Part shown: positions 38,875 to 49,465 of the stretch, one piece after another | Numbering within the stretch: the stretch's first letter is position 1 | How the letters are laid out: the number at the start of each line of letters is the position of its first letter | Origin: Spirulinaceae cyanobacterium SM2_1_0 | GTDB lineage: Bacteria > Cyanobacteriota > Cyanobacteriia > Cyanobacteriales > Spirulinaceae | Direction of reading: 5' to 3' | DNA length: 64,000 bases | Assembly (NCBI GenBank): GCA_012031265.1 | Contig: JAAUTY010000020.1 | Coordinates: 1 to 64,000 of the forward strand | Notes under the pieces: model-generated | What the model was told of the DNA's origin: nothing | Seen by the model: the letters and a program-made list of their open reading frames with translations, nothing else | Databases searched by the model: none | Made by a program: the position numbers and the translations under genes

Positions 38875-39651
38875 CTACAGTCCCATAATTTCGTAGCCAG
38901 CATCGACATAAATCACCTGTCCAGTAATGCCGCTAGCGAGGTCGCTACAGAGGAAGGCAGCCGCATTTCCCACTTCGGTCTGGGTCACGGTACGACCCAG
39001 GGGCGCGGTTGCTTCTACATGACGGATCATGTCGAGGATGCCACCGATCGCGGAGGAGGCGAGGGTGCGAATCGGGCCGGCAGAGATGGCGTTGACGCGG
39101 ATGTTTTGCGGGCCGAGTTCGGCTGCAAGGTAACGAACGCTTGACTCCAAAGCGGCTTTGGCGACGCCCATGACGTTGTAGTTCGGCGTGACCTTGACAC
39201 TTCCCAGGTAGGTGAGTGTGAGAATTGCACCGCCCTCGCTCATCAGGGGTTTCGCGGCCTGAGCCAGACGGGGGAGTGAGTAGCTACTGATCTCCAGAGC
39301 GGTTTTGAAGCTGTCGCGGCCTGTGGCTGAGAAGTCACCGGTCAGGTCTTCCTTGTGGGCAAAGGCGAGGCAATGAATCAGGATGTCCAGCTTGCCCCAT
39401 TGGTCAGCGATCGCCTGGAAAGTGCCGGCAATCTGGTCGTCGTCCTGGACATTACAGGGCACAAAAATGCTGGGCTGAAGCGGCTCGACGAGATCGCCGA
39501 CTTTTTTTTCAAAGCGGCCTTTGTCGTCGGGCAAAAAGGTGACGCCGAGGTTTGCGCCCGCCTTGTGGAGTTGCTGGGCGATGCCCCAAGCGATCGAGCG
39601 GTTATTGGCGATGCCGGTTACGAGGGCGTTCTTGCCAGTTAGATCGAGCAC
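38875..39651 (-). CDS. fabI: Enoyl-[acyl-carrier-protein] reductase (NADH)
   Basis: 258 residues, classic SDR-type FabI. Start MLDLTGKNALVTGIANNRSI carries the NADH-binding motif. SLPRLAQAAKPLM and YNVMGVAKAALESSVRYL contain the Tyr and Lys of the active site, and SAGPIRTLASSAIGG is the usual substrate loop. It does the last reduction step of fatty acid elongation. It ends near repeat copy 5 and is convergent with the DUF3887-like gene. Confidence 0.96.
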   Translation of the reverse strand: MLDLTGKNALVTGIANNRSIAWGIAQQLHKAGANLGVTFLPDDKGRFEKKVGDLVEPLQPSIFVPCNVQDDDQIAGTFQAIADQWGKLDILIHCLAFAHKEDLTGDFSATGRDSFKTALEISSYSLPRLAQAAKPLMSEGGAILTLTYLGSVKVTPNYNVMGVAKAALESSVRYLAAELGPQNIRVNAISAGPIRTLASSAIGGILDMIRHVEATAPLGRTVTQTEVGNAAAFLCSDLASGITGQVIYVDAGYEIMGL

Positions 39652-39880
39652 AATCGGTTACAAATTTAGCGGGTTTGTTGGCTTAGATACCCTACACTAC
39701 CAGATGCCCTGGGGCGATCGCGCTCCAATTCACGTTGCCATTGACCTAAAATAATTGTCACCCGCAGGCCGGTTGCGGTGAAAACTCCCCAGAGCTGCGC
39801 AGATCCGGGGTATTTGCTTTAACATTGTGATTCACACCTGAGCGCTCGGTGCCAGCAATCTGTCGAGACGAACCCCTGCA

Positions 39881-40558
39881 ATGGATTTTTCGGTATCCCA
39901 AGAACAAACGTTAGCCGCTGTATTTCGGCAGGTTGGCAGCGGTGCCTTTCCGCCAGTTGTGGAGTTTTGTGAGCGCGGCAAGACGATCTTCTTCCCCGGC
40001 GACCCAGCGGAGCGCGTCTATTTTCTCATCAAGGGAGCTGTGAAGCTCTCGCGGGTCTATGAGGCTGGCGAGGAGATTACGGTGGCACTCCTGCGCGAAA
40101 ATAGCGTTTTTGGGGTGCTGTCGCTGATTACTGGTCAGCGCTCCGACCGCTTCTATCACGCGGTTGCTTTCACGCCGGTCGAGCTACTGTCGGCACCGAT
40201 CGAGCAGGTCGAGAAGGCACTCAAGGAAAATCCCAATTTGGCGATGCTGATGCTGCGCGGGCTGTCTTCCCGGATTTTGCAAACGGAGATGATGATCGAA
40301 ACCCTGGCGCACCGCGATATGGGGTCACGGCTGGTCAGCTTCTTGCTGATTCTCTGCCGTGATTTTGGTGTGCCGACTCCAGATGGGATTCGCATCGATC
40401 TGAAACTCTCGCACCAAGCGATCGCCGAAGCGATTGGCTCCACTCGCGTCACTGTCACCCGCTTGCTCGGCGATCTGCGGCAGGAAACGATGATCTCCAT
40501 TCATAAAAAAAAGATTACGGTTCACAACCCGGTCGCTTTGAGCCAGCAGTTCACCTAG
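39881..40558 (+). CDS. ntcA: Global nitrogen regulator NtcA
   Basis: 225 residues, CRP/FNR family. The cyclic-nucleotide-like sensor domain (about 25-145) has [35 protein letters not shown]; the HTH at about 180-205 is [20 protein letters not shown], the sequence I recognise from NtcA. It binds 2-oxoglutarate and GTA-N8-TAC sites and turns on nitrogen assimilation genes. A matching site stands before ntcB at 487. No strong NtcA site is visible in its own upstream region. Confidence 0.97.
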   Translation: MDFSVSQEQTLAAVFRQVGSGAFPPVVEFCERGKTIFFPGDPAERVYFLIKGAVKLSRVYEAGEEITVALLRENSVFGVLSLITGQRSDRFYHAVAFTPVELLSAPIEQVEKALKENPNLAMLMLRGLSSRILQTEMMIETLAHRDMGSRLVSFLLILCRDFGVPTPDGIRIDLKLSHQAIAEAIGSTRVTVTRLLGDLRQETMISIHKKKITVHNPVALSQQFT

Positions 40559-40638
40559 GCGCGTGGCGCGCGCTACCGTTAAGGTTAGCAATGGTAAGTT
40601 AGCTCAGCAAAGAACTGCCGCACGCTGATTGCCCGCCC

Positions 40639-42053
40639 ATGACTAGTGCCTATGTTCTAATTGCCGCAATATTGCTTCTTGGTGGCGCGATCGCCGTGCT
40701 GGGTGATCGCCTGGGCACCAAGGTCGGCAAGGCGCGCCTGCGCCTGTTCAACCTGCGGCCCCGCAAGACGGCGATACTGGTGACAATCCTGACGGGCACA
40801 ACGATCGCCGCGTCTACTTTGGGCATCCTCTTTGCACTCAGTGAATCGTTGCGTCAGGGGATTTTCAACCTTGACAATATCCTCGACGAGCGGAACGCGG
40901 TGGAAGCTGAGTTGGAGGAGATTAGCCGCGAGAAAGTCCGCGTTGAGGTTGAGTTGCAAGACGCGAATGCAGAGCGGGAGTTGGTGGAGCAGGGGCTGAA
41001 AGGTGTGCAGCGCCGCTTTGCTGAAACCAGTCGCCAAGCTCGCGAGTTAGGTGCTGAGGTGCAGCGTTTGCGGCAGCAGCGGCAGCGGTTGGTACAGCAA
41101 ATTCCTGAATTGCAGTCGCAGGTGCGCACCCGCGATCGCACGATCCGCCAGCGCAATGCCGAGATCAGTCGCCAAGGTCGGGTTCTCAGTGCGCGCGAAC
41201 GCGGCCTCCGCAATCTCCAGACCGAAATCAGCCGCCGCGACAGCCGCATCCAGGTGTTGGATACGGATATTGCGCAGCGCGATCGCAAGCTCAGGGAGGG
41301 ACAAGATAATCTGGAAAATCTCGGCTCACAACTGTTTGTGTTGCAGCAGGAGGTGACAGCGCTCGAGGAAGAGCGCAGCAAGCTGCGGCTCGGGCGGGTT
41401 GCCATTGGACGCGGTGATGTGCTCAGCTTCGGGGTCGTGCGGATTGTGGAGCCAGGGGCGGCTCGGGACGCGCTGGACACGCTGCTGCGTCAAGCCAACC
41501 GTCAGGCGGTTGAGGCGATCCGGCGTCCGCTGGAGGTGGGTGAACCGGCGGATGAGCGGGTGGTGCTGATTACCCAGGCGCAAGTGGATCAGATTGTGGA
41601 TGGGATTCGCGACGGGCGCGACTATGTGGTTCGCATCTTGTCGGCGGGTAACTATGTTGAGGGCGATCGCTACGTGCAGGTCTTTGCCGATGTCACCCCC
41701 AACGAAGACATCTTCACCGAAGATGAGGTCATTGCGACCGTCTCGATCGAACCTGATCAGATGACGCCCGAAGAGCGCAAGGAACGGCTCGATATTTTGC
41801 TGGCGGCATCACAGTTTCGCGCCCGGCGCTCGGGCATTCTCGGCGATATTGTGATTGGCGATGGCAGCGTCACGACGTTAACTAGCTTTATCGACCAGCT
41901 CAGTGATTCGGAGGAAAGCTTTGACCAACTCAAGGCGATCGCGCCGAAACCGCGTTCGCATCTGGACCGCTACGCCTCCGTTTGGTCGCGCTCGATCGGC
42001 AGGGAAATATCATTTTCAATAGTGAGAACAATGAGAATAATAATGAGCTGTAA
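40639..42053 (+). CDS. DUF3084 membrane/coiled-coil protein, frame broken near its end
   Basis: About 470 residues after correction. Two membrane helices near residues 3-20 and 45-68 are followed by a long coiled coil (80-250) and a C-terminal DUF3084 domain. In the start frame the end becomes non-conserved from KAIAPKPRSHLD; another frame instead reads TAFASGPLRLRLVALDRQGN and stops at 42051-42053. That fits the family end, so one base is missing near 41,940-41,950. The family is cyanobacterial; function unknown. Confidence 0.8.
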
Positions 42054-42119
42054 CGCATGGGTTCGGACAGCAACAGCTTTGTCTGAGCCTGAACGGATGA
42101 GCAATCGTTAGGGGCTGCA

Positions 42120-42518
42120 ATGTTACTCGGCTTTGATCCAGGGCGTGACAAATGCGGGATTGCCGTCGCCGATGCTGCTGGGATGCTTGCCGAGCATCAA
42201 GTGGTCGCGGCAGCGGCGGCGATGACGACGGTGGCGGCGTGGCGATCGCGCTACGCCATCACTCGCTTGGTGATGGGCAATCAGACGACCGCGCAGCAGT
42301 GGCAGACGCGACTCGCACAGGAATTTCCCGATTTGCCGATTACCCTGGTAGACGAGCGCAATAGTAGTTTGGAAGCGCGCGATCGCTACTGGCAGCTCTA
42401 CCCTCCGCGTGGTTTGACGCGGCTGCTGCCGCCAGGAATGCGTCTGCCGCCGCGTCCGGTGGACGATATCGTTGCTATTCTGTTGATTGAGCGCTACCTG
42501 GCGATACAGCGCCCCTAG
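42120..42518 (+). CDS. RuvC/RNase H-fold nuclease-like protein
   Basis: 132 residues. MLLGFDPGRDKCGIAVAD has the first acidic residue of the RNase H-like active site (FDPG), LVDERNSS the second and RPVDDIVAILL the third. The layout fits the YqgF/RuvX-like group, with a cyanobacterial subfamily likely. Possible roles are resolving Holliday junctions or rRNA processing, but the substrate is not known. It is followed 19 bases later by the DUF4079 gene. Confidence 0.75.
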   Translation: MLLGFDPGRDKCGIAVADAAGMLAEHQVVAAAAAMTTVAAWRSRYAITRLVMGNQTTAQQWQTRLAQEFPDLPITLVDERNSSLEARDRYWQLYPPRGLTRLLPPGMRLPPRPVDDIVAILLIERYLAIQRP

Positions 42519-42537
42519 CTGTCGCGTGGAGACGCCG

Positions 42538-42972
42538 ATGAATTTACCTTCTTTTATCTGGCTTTGGCAGATCGCCGCTTGGTCAATGGGCTGCTCGCTA
42601 CTGGCCTACGTTATGCTCGCAGTGACCGGCGGCTGGCTGTTTAATCGTCGGACACTGAAGCGATCCCGCCCGCGCTGGCTGCGACCGCTGCACTATAGCA
42701 TAGGCATTGTTTTGGTCACATTTGTCCTGGTCTTGCTAGCGATCGGGCTGGTGGGAACGCTGGGGTACTATGGCAGCCTCGGTCACTCGCCGCATTTGAT
42801 CGTCGGTTTGCTTGTCGTCACTCTGGTACTGATCTCGGCGACGAGCGCGACGCAGATTGGTCGGCGGCCTTGGGCGCGATCGCTCCACCTCGCGGCCAAT
42901 GGCTTGCTGTTCCTGGGATTTATCGCGGTCACCTTTACCGGCTGGACAGTCGTGCAGAAATATTTGCCCTAA
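42538..42972 (+). CDS. DUF4079 membrane protein
   Basis: 144 residues from the ATG at 42538, with four membrane helices. HYSIGIVLVTFVLVLLAIGLVG, then GHSPHLIVGLLVV and the RSLHLAANGLLFLGF segment place histidines in helices as in b-type cytochrome-like proteins. The family is common in cyanobacteria and plants; function unknown. Confidence 0.72.
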   Translation: MNLPSFIWLWQIAAWSMGCSLLAYVMLAVTGGWLFNRRTLKRSRPRWLRPLHYSIGIVLVTFVLVLLAIGLVGTLGYYGSLGHSPHLIVGLLVVTLVLISATSATQIGRRPWARSLHLAANGLLFLGFIAVTFTGWTVVQKYLP

Positions 42973-42976
42973 CGCA

Positions 42977-43011
42977 TAAAAACCGAGGCGAGGATAGATC
43001 CCCGCCATCGG
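42977..43011 (-). terminator. Terminator of clpC
   Basis: On the minus strand, CCGATGGCGGGGA and TCCTCGCCTCGG pair with one bulge around TCTA and are followed by TTTTT. It lies about 36 bases after the clpC stop at 43047. Confidence 0.65.
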
Positions 43012-43046
43012 TCTTCGGCTAACGCTAGGGCAATTTAGCGCCAGGT

Positions 43047-45530
43047 CTATTGATTGGCTCCCTCGAGCAAGAGTTCCGGCGCTTTGTCAACCGGGATGAC
43101 CACGACCTTATTATCGTCGTCAATATCCACCTGTGCTTCCGACCCCTCGCTCAGACGACCCGAGAGGATCTCCTCAGCTAGGACATCTTCCAACAGGCGC
43201 ATGATGGCGCGACGCAGCGGGCGAGCCCCGTAACTGGGGTTATAGCCCTCTTCGACAAGGAGATCCTTGAACTTCTCGGTCACCGTCAGCGTGATGTGCT
43301 GCTCGGTCAGGCGGCGGAAGACATCCTTAAGCAGAATATCGGCAATTTCCTTGACCTCGACCTTGCTGAGCTGACGGAAGACAATGATCTCGTCCAAACG
43401 ATTGAGGAATTCTGGGCGGAAGTACTGCTTGAGTTCTTCGTTGACTAGAGAGCGGATGCGATTGTACTGCGATTCCGCCTTGTCTTCGCTGAACTCGAAG
43501 CCCAGACCACCACCACCTTTTTCAATGACTTTTGAGCCAATGTTGGAGGTCATGATCAGCAGCGTGTTCTTGAAGTCCACAGTGCGGCCCTTAGCATCGG
43601 TCAGGCGACCGTCTTCCAGGATTTGCAGCAGCATATTGAAGACATCCGGGTGCGCCTTCTCAATTTCGTCGAAGAGCACGACGGTGTAAGGGCGACGGCG
43701 CACTGCTTCCGTCAATTGACCGCCTTCGTTGTAGCCGACGTAGCCGGGGGGAGAACCGATCAGCTTCGAGACCGTGTGGCGCTCCATGAACTCCGACATA
43801 TCGAGGCGGATCATCGCATCTTCTGAGCCAAAGAAGTAAGCCGCCAGCGACTTCGCCAATTCCGTCTTACCCACACCGGTCGGGCCGGAGAAGACAAAGC
43901 TAGCGATTGGTCGGTTGGGATTCTTCAGACCGACACGGGCGCGACGGATGGCGCGGGAGACCGCGCGCACGGCTTCTTCCTGACCGATCAGGCGCTGGTG
44001 GAGCGTGTCTTCCATGTGCAGCAGCTTCTCAGACTCGGTTTCGGTCAGCTTATTGACCGGCACGCCCGTCCAAGAGGCGACAATGTGGGCGATTTCCTCT
44101 GCATCGACGTGGGGGCCGCTGGTGTCTTCGTCGCCCTGTTGCTCGCCTTTCTTTGCCGCCGCGATCGCCCGAATCTCGGCTTTGATTTCCATCTCACGAT
44201 CACGCAGCTCGCCCGCCTTGTCGAAATCTTGGGCGCGCACGGCGTCATCCTTCTGCTTCAAGACTTGGCGCAATTCCTTGTCCAGTTCCTTTGCGGCTGG
44301 GGGCAATTGCGAATTGAGCAGGCGAACCCGCGAACCCGCTTCGTCGATCAGGTCGATAGCTTTGTCCGGTAGGTAGCGATCGCTGATGTAGCGATCCGAG
44401 AGCTTCGCCGCCGCATCCAGCGCCTCGTCGAGAATTTTCAACTTGTGGTGCTGCTCATAGCGCTCGCGCAAGCCGTAGAGGATTTCGATCGTCTCCTCCA
44501 CCGACGGCTCACCCACCATCACCGGCTGGAAGCGGCGTTCCAGGGCAGCATCGCGTTCGATGTGCTTACGGTACTCGTCCAGCGTCGTCGCCCCGATGCA
44601 CTGCAACTCACCGCGAGCCAGCGCCGGCTTGAGAATATTCGCCGCGTCAATTGCGCCCTCAGCCGCACCGGCACCAATCAGCGTATGAACCTCGTCGATG
44701 ACCAGGATGACATTGCCCGCCGAGCGGATCTCATCCATGATTTTCTTGAGGCGTTCTTCAAATTCGCCGCGATACTTCGTGCCCGCAACCAGTAAGCCGA
44801 TGTCAAGGGTGACGACGCGCTTTTCTTCGAGAATATCGGGGATATCGTTGTTGGCGATGCGTTGCGCCAGACCTTCAGCGATCGCCGTTTTACCGACGCC
44901 CGGCTCACCGATCAACACCGGATTGTTCTTGGTACGACGACCGAGAATCTGGATGACGCGCTCAATTTCCTTCTGGCGACCCACGACGGGATCCAGCTTG
45001 CCATCGCCCGCCATCTGCGTCAGGTTCGCCCCAAACTCATCCAGGGTGGGTGTTTTGGTGCGGCCCTGACCACCACCGACTGTCGAGACTTCTGCCGTCT
45101 CACCGAGCATCCGAATGACTTGCGTGCGGACTTTTGAGAGATCCACGCCCAGATTTTCCAAAACGCGGGCGGCGACGCCCTCACCCTCGCGGATCAGACC
45201 CAGCAACAGGTGCTCGGTGCCGATGTAGTTGTGTCCGAGTTGGCGTGCCTCCTCGAGCGAAAGCTCAAGCACGCGCTTCGCGCGGGGGGTGAAGGGGATC
45301 TCGACGGCAACGAAGCCAGAACCGCGCCCGATAATTTTTTCAACTTCAATCCGGGCGTCTTTCAGGTTGACGCCCATTGATTTCAGGACTTTGGCGGCGA
45401 CCCCAGTGCCTTCGCCGATCAGACCCAGTAAGATTTGCTCCGTCCCCACAAAATTGTGACCGAGACGGCGCGCCTCTTCCTGGGCGAGCATGATCACCTT
45501 AATGGCTTTTTCTGTGAAGCGTTCAAACAT
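43047..45530 (-). CDS. clpC: ATP-dependent Clp protease ATP-binding subunit ClpC
   Basis: 827 residues, a class I Hsp100 protein. Two Clp_N repeats at the start ([20 protein letters not shown] and [18 protein letters not shown]), first AAA+ domain with [14 protein letters not shown], a middle coiled coil with a UVR-like stretch, then the second AAA+ domain with [15 protein letters not shown] and [14 protein letters not shown]. It unfolds substrates for ClpP and is normally essential in cyanobacteria. No ClpP gene is adjacent. Confidence 0.98.
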   Translation of the reverse strand: MFERFTEKAIKVIMLAQEEARRLGHNFVGTEQILLGLIGEGTGVAAKVLKSMGVNLKDARIEVEKIIGRGSGFVAVEIPFTPRAKRVLELSLEEARQLGHNYIGTEHLLLGLIREGEGVAARVLENLGVDLSKVRTQVIRMLGETAEVSTVGGGQGRTKTPTLDEFGANLTQMAGDGKLDPVVGRQKEIERVIQILGRRTKNNPVLIGEPGVGKTAIAEGLAQRIANNDIPDILEEKRVVTLDIGLLVAGTKYRGEFEERLKKIMDEIRSAGNVILVIDEVHTLIGAGAAEGAIDAANILKPALARGELQCIGATTLDEYRKHIERDAALERRFQPVMVGEPSVEETIEILYGLRERYEQHHKLKILDEALDAAAKLSDRYISDRYLPDKAIDLIDEAGSRVRLLNSQLPPAAKELDKELRQVLKQKDDAVRAQDFDKAGELRDREMEIKAEIRAIAAAKKGEQQGDEDTSGPHVDAEEIAHIVASWTGVPVNKLTETESEKLLHMEDTLHQRLIGQEEAVRAVSRAIRRARVGLKNPNRPIASFVFSGPTGVGKTELAKSLAAYFFGSEDAMIRLDMSEFMERHTVSKLIGSPPGYVGYNEGGQLTEAVRRRPYTVVLFDEIEKAHPDVFNMLLQILEDGRLTDAKGRTVDFKNTLLIMTSNIGSKVIEKGGGGLGFEFSEDKAESQYNRIRSLVNEELKQYFRPEFLNRLDEIIVFRQLSKVEVKEIADILLKDVFRRLTEQHITLTVTEKFKDLLVEEGYNPSYGARPLRRAIMRLLEDVLAEEILSGRLSEGSEAQVDIDDDNKVVVIPVDKAPELLLEGANQ

Positions 45531-45660
45531 GACCTGTTTCCATCACCTGTTGCTGGCCCATTGTCCGCTCATTCTAACACAGGGCTTTTGGGGATGCGGT
45601 TGGGCTGGGGATCGCAGGCGGTATAGGAATCGCGGCGTTTTCAGGACGGTTATCCGCCAC

Positions 45661-46236
45661 TCAGGCGGGTGCGCTGGCGACGGCTTCAGCTGGCCAACTC
45701 CAACCGCGATCGCGCAAGCGCTGGTCAACAATGGCTTGCCAAGCCGCCAATTCTTCAGCAAACTGAGGCGGCTGCAAGCCACTGCGCCAGAGGATTAGCG
45801 CATCTTCCTGCGTAGTGGCGTAGTAGCCGGGTCGCCGACCAGCAACTTGAAAGCCGAATTTCGTGTAAAGCGCCAAAGCCGCGACATTGTGCTCCCGAAC
45901 CTCTAAGGTGGCGCGTTCGAGACCGCGCTGGGCGGCGCGCTGTAGGAGGGTCAGTAAAAGTAATTGACCGAGACCGTGGCGTTGATAGTCAGGATGGATC
46001 GCTAGCAGCGTCAGGTGTGCCTCTTCAAGAATCGCCCAAAAACAGCCGAGGCCAATCAGGGGAGGACTCGCCAGGGTGGCTAAGCGCAGACCCAGCAACT
46101 CGCTGTTGGGACTGTCGAGTTCGCGCTGGTAACCGTCAAGACTCCAAAGACCACCGAGGCAAACCCGATCTAGCTCGGTGGCAGCGGCAAGCTGCGCTGC
46201 CGTCAAAGGTTGGAGGTGAAGTTCTGAAAAGGTCAC
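45661..46236 (-). CDS. rimI: GNAT N-acetyltransferase (RimI-like)
   Basis: 191 residues. The acetyl-CoA-binding motif is HPDYQRHGLGQLLLLTLLQRA (H..R/Q-x-x-G-x-G/A), followed by ATLEVREHNVAALALYTKFGFQVAGRRPGYY, the RimI hallmark. RimI acetylates the N-terminal alanine of ribosomal protein S18, although members vary. It is divergent from lysA; the 123 bases between hold both promoters. Confidence 0.8.
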   Translation of the reverse strand: MTFSELHLQPLTAAQLAAATELDRVCLGGLWSLDGYQRELDSPNSELLGLRLATLASPPLIGLGCFWAILEEAHLTLLAIHPDYQRHGLGQLLLLTLLQRAAQRGLERATLEVREHNVAALALYTKFGFQVAGRRPGYYATTQEDALILWRSGLQPPQFAEELAAWQAIVDQRLRDRGWSWPAEAVASAPA

Positions 46237-46359
46237 AAGTTCTGATTGTACACTGGTTGAGCACGGCTACGCACTCGTCTGCCAACTCGACTGGGGGCTG
46301 GCGAGGTTCGCCCCGCGACCGGATACCGCGCTCGAAATTCAGTTTTCAAAAGTTTTATC

Positions 46360-47762
46360 ATGACGTTGACCGAGCTGACTGCCCAAGCCTCTGCCCGCCG
46401 CTACCTGTCCGACGCCTCTGCACTGCGATCGCCCAATCAGAACCTGCTGCCCCTGACGGCAACGGTGAACGCTCGCGATCGCTGGTGATCGGGGGCTGTG
46501 ATCTGGTCGAACTGGTGGCAGAATTTGGCTCGCCTCTCTACATTCTCGACGAACATACAGTTCGCACCGCCTGCCGCCAATACCGCGACGCCCTCACCCG
46601 CTACTATCCGGGCGAGAGCCAGCCAATTTATGCCTCCAAAGCCTGGAATTGCCTCGCTGTCTGCGCGCTCGTCGCCAGCGAAGGTCTGGGCATTGATGTC
46701 GTTTCGGGAGGAGAGTTCTATACAGCGCTGCAAGCCGGAGTCAACCCGGAGCAGCTTTACTTGCACGGCAATAATAAATCGAGTGACGAGCTGCGCCTCG
46801 CCTATGACCAGGGCGGCACAATCATGGTCGATAACTGGCTGGAGTTGGACTTGCTGACGGCGATCGCCAGCCCCGACCAGCCCGCCCGCATTGCCCTGCG
46901 GCTCACCCCGGGCATCGAATGCCACACCCACGAATACATCCGCACCGGTCACCTCGACAGCAAGTTCGGCTTCGATCCGCAGCAGTTGCCCCAGGTCTTT
47001 GCCCGTCTCCAGCAGCAGCCCCAGCTCCGCTGTGTGGGCCTGCACGCCCACATCGGCTCGCAGATCTTCGAGCGACAGCCCCATCACGATCTGGGGGATG
47101 TACTAGTGGGTTGGTACCAGCAGGCGCGCGCGGCCGGGTTACCAATTACAGAATTGAACATCGGTGGCGGCCTCGGCATCTGCTATACCGAGGCGGATGA
47201 TCCGCCGAGCATTGAGGAGTGGGTGAAGACGGCGAGTCAGGCGATCGCCACCGCCTGCGAGACCCGCCAATTACCCCTGCCGAAGTTGATCTGTGAGCCG
47301 GGACGATCATTAATCGGCACAGCCGGCCTCACGGCCTACACCCTCGGCAGTCGCAAGCAAGTCCCGGGGGTGCGGACTTATGTGGCGGTGGATGGGGGAA
47401 TGTCCGATAATCCGCGTCCGATCACTTACCAATCGGTGTATCGCGCGGCGATCGCCAATCGCTTCTCAGCACCCCTGACGGAAACGGTGACCGTCGCGGG
47501 CAAGCACTGTGAGTCCGGCGACATCGTGTTGCCGACGGCCGAGTTGCCGAGCAGCGAGCCGGGCGACATTCTGGCGGTCTTTGCGACGGGAGCCTACAAC
47601 TATAGTATGGCGTCCAACTACAACCGCTTGCCGCGACCAGCAGCGGTGCTGGTCGGTGGTGGCGATGCCGAGCTGATTCTCGCCCGCGAGACTTATACTG
47701 ACCTGCTCCAGTACGATCGTCTGCCCTCACGCTTGCAGTTGGACGCGACGACAAACCGTTAG
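46360..47762 (+). CDS. lysA: Diaminopimelate decarboxylase, frame broken once
   Basis: About 467 residues after correction. It makes lysine from meso-diaminopimelate. PLP lysine in IYASKAWN; GLGIDVVSGGEFYTA, HAHIGSQIF, GGGLGI, CEPGRSLIGTAG and the active-site Cys in GKHCESGDIVL are seen. The N-terminus starts at 46360 (MTLTELTAQASARRYLS) but that frame stops at 46486-46488; the main frame continues with LVIGGCDLVELV. A missing C near 46480 (CGC-CTG) explains it. It is followed by cdaA and uppS, an order typical of cyanobacteria. Confidence 0.93.
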
Positions 47763-47931
47763 AATCAAGCCAGGATGCCTCGCTACGTGCTAGCTTGGCG
47801 ATCGCCGAGATTCTGACCTCCCACGGGTTGGCTGCTGACAGAATCGAGACTTTGGCAAAGCTTCAGATGCTCTGGGTGATCGCCAGCCCACACCGTCACC
47901 TCTCTCTGCCCCCACTGCCACTGGATGTGCA

Positions 47932-48876
47932 ATGCCATTGTTGGGTGCGATCCCAAATCTCAGTACGCTACAGGCTTGGCTGCTCGAGCTGCTCGACATC
48001 GGCTTGGTGCTAGCGCTGACCTACGTCGTGCTCCTGATCGTCGGCGAGCGGCGTACTTTGTGGATGGTACGCGGCTTGATCGTGCTTATGCTAGCAGCAG
48101 TGGTGGCTAGCAAGCTTGGTCTGCCGCATTTGAGCTTTGTCCTCGAACGCCTTGTCCTTGGCTCAGCGGTGGCGATGGCAGTCATCTTCCAAGCCGAGTT
48201 TCGCCAGTTTCTCGAGCAACTCGGACGGGGTGAAGTGTGGCAACTCCTCGCTCCATCGCGGCGCGCCGTACCGAAGCCAGACAGCGTCGTCGATGAAATT
48301 GTCGATGCGGTGAAGGAGTTGTCGCAGAACCGCACCGGCGCATTGATTGTCGTCGAAACCAGCGGCCCGATCGACGAACGCGACTTCTCAGTTCCCGGCG
48401 TCACGCTCAATGCCGAGGTTTCCAAGGAACTCCTGCAAACCATTTTTCAAACCACGACCCTGTTGCACGACGGCGCGGTACAGATTCGTGGGGCGCGCGT
48501 GGTGGCAGCAGGCGTGATCTTGCCCCTGTCCGAGCGCACGGCTTCACGTCAGCTCGGCACTCGCCACCGGGCGGCGATGGGCATTACGGAGCGGGTGGAC
48601 AATTGTCTATGCATCGTGGTCTCTGAGGAAACGGGCTCGATTTCTTTGGCCGAACATCGCACCCTCAACCGGCCCCTGACGAGCAGCAAGCTCAAGGAAC
48701 TCCTCGACGAACGCTTCTCGCCTTCAGCAGAGCGCGATGCTGTAGCACCCCAGTTGGGGCGCTGGAGTCGCCGCCTTGGCTCACAGGGCTGGTCGCTGCT
48801 GCGCCGCCTCGGACGCTGGCTGCCCAGCAGCAACAACAGCGCTGCAACCGCCAAGGAAAAACGCTGGCGCGATTGA
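47932..48876 (+). CDS. cdaA: Diadenylate cyclase (CdaA type)
   Basis: 314 residues. Three membrane helices at the start (ALTYVVLLIV, MVRGLIVLMLAAVVAS, RLVLGSAVAMAVIFQ) lead to a DAC domain with TLLHDGAVQIRG (DGA) and GTRHRAAMGI (RHR), the motifs that make cyclic di-AMP from ATP. A basic C-terminal tail follows. Cyclic di-AMP controls potassium and osmotic homeostasis. It lies between lysA and uppS in the usual order. Confidence 0.92.
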   Translation: MPLLGAIPNLSTLQAWLLELLDIGLVLALTYVVLLIVGERRTLWMVRGLIVLMLAAVVASKLGLPHLSFVLERLVLGSAVAMAVIFQAEFRQFLEQLGRGEVWQLLAPSRRAVPKPDSVVDEIVDAVKELSQNRTGALIVVETSGPIDERDFSVPGVTLNAEVSKELLQTIFQTTTLLHDGAVQIRGARVVAAGVILPLSERTASRQLGTRHRAAMGITERVDNCLCIVVSEETGSISLAEHRTLNRPLTSSKLKELLDERFSPSAERDAVAPQLGRWSRRLGSQGWSLLRRLGRWLPSSNNSAATAKEKRWRD

Positions 48877-48954
48877 ATCTACGCCGTGTGGGTCAGTTGA
48901 CGATTCGCTAGGGCGGTAATGACTGGGATGATCGCCAACTCCCCGCATCACTTC

Positions 48955-49050
48955 CCCTAATATGGAATTCAACATTGGAGGAATATGAGCAGAGCGACAT
49001 CCCGGAGTATTGGATGGTTGATGACGCGGCGATCGCCCCGAGTCGGTACA
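48955..49050 (+). pseudogene. Fragment of a Uma2 (DUF820) family nuclease
   Basis: The plus strand reads WNSTLEEYEQSDIPEYWMVD, which matches the centre of Uma2 proteins (YEQAGIPEYWIVDP). No start codon, N-terminal part or proper end is seen; the frame soon leaves the family pattern. Uma2 genes are common in cyanobacteria as PD-(D/E)xK-like nucleases with many copies. This one is a remnant. Confidence 0.6.
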
Positions 49051-49051
49051 C

Positions 49052-49085
49052 AAAAAAAAGCCAACTGTCACAGTTTTTCAGTTGG
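49052..49085 (-). terminator. Hairpin with T8 on the minus strand
   Basis: Minus-strand reading: CCAACTG, an 11-base loop, CAGTTGG, then CTTTTTTTT. It has the form of a terminator, but no minus-strand gene lies behind it; it may be left from a lost gene. Confidence 0.45.
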
Positions 49086-49465
49086 TCGAGAGTCGGTATG
49101 GGGGGCAACGTTTCCAAGGGAGTGTTTTGATCACCTCATCAATTCCCTGATTTACGTCTGAACAGTGGATCAGAATCGTTGAGCGGATCGAGATCTAAGG
49201 TCTAGCACTCACCGACACTCCTGGCTTAACGGCTACTGCTCGCAAAGGAAAGCCATCCATCCGCTTGCCAAAAGTCAAAACTGAGTCTGTGTTCGCCGCG
49301 ACGCTTCGACAACAGGGTTTGCAAACACAGCAATCATTGCTAATATTTTTGATTGGCTTACTTTGCAGCCGCCAGCAACCAAAAATCGCCGGCTTCGGTC
49401 TGAGATCAGCATGTAAGCTACGCTAGCCACTTCCGGCAGATCTTTAGTCTTAGGTTGAGGTCATC

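Larger units (their letters stand above)
48877..49465. other. Region with decayed Uma2 fragment and hairpin
   Basis: About 590 bases between cdaA and uppS. It contains a Uma2 fragment near 48955-49050 and a hairpin with T8 on the minus strand (49052-49085). The rest (49086-49465) shows no supported gene; the uppS promoter probably lies there. Confidence 0.5.

Noticed and set aside
39660-39880. NtcA self-regulation site before ntcA
   Set aside because: GATACCCTACACTAC near 39687 looked similar, but it does not give GTA-N8-TAC with the right spacing.
46360-47762. lysA as a true pseudogene
   Set aside because: All catalytic motifs are intact and the single break is one missing base; several similar breaks in the window point to base-calling errors.
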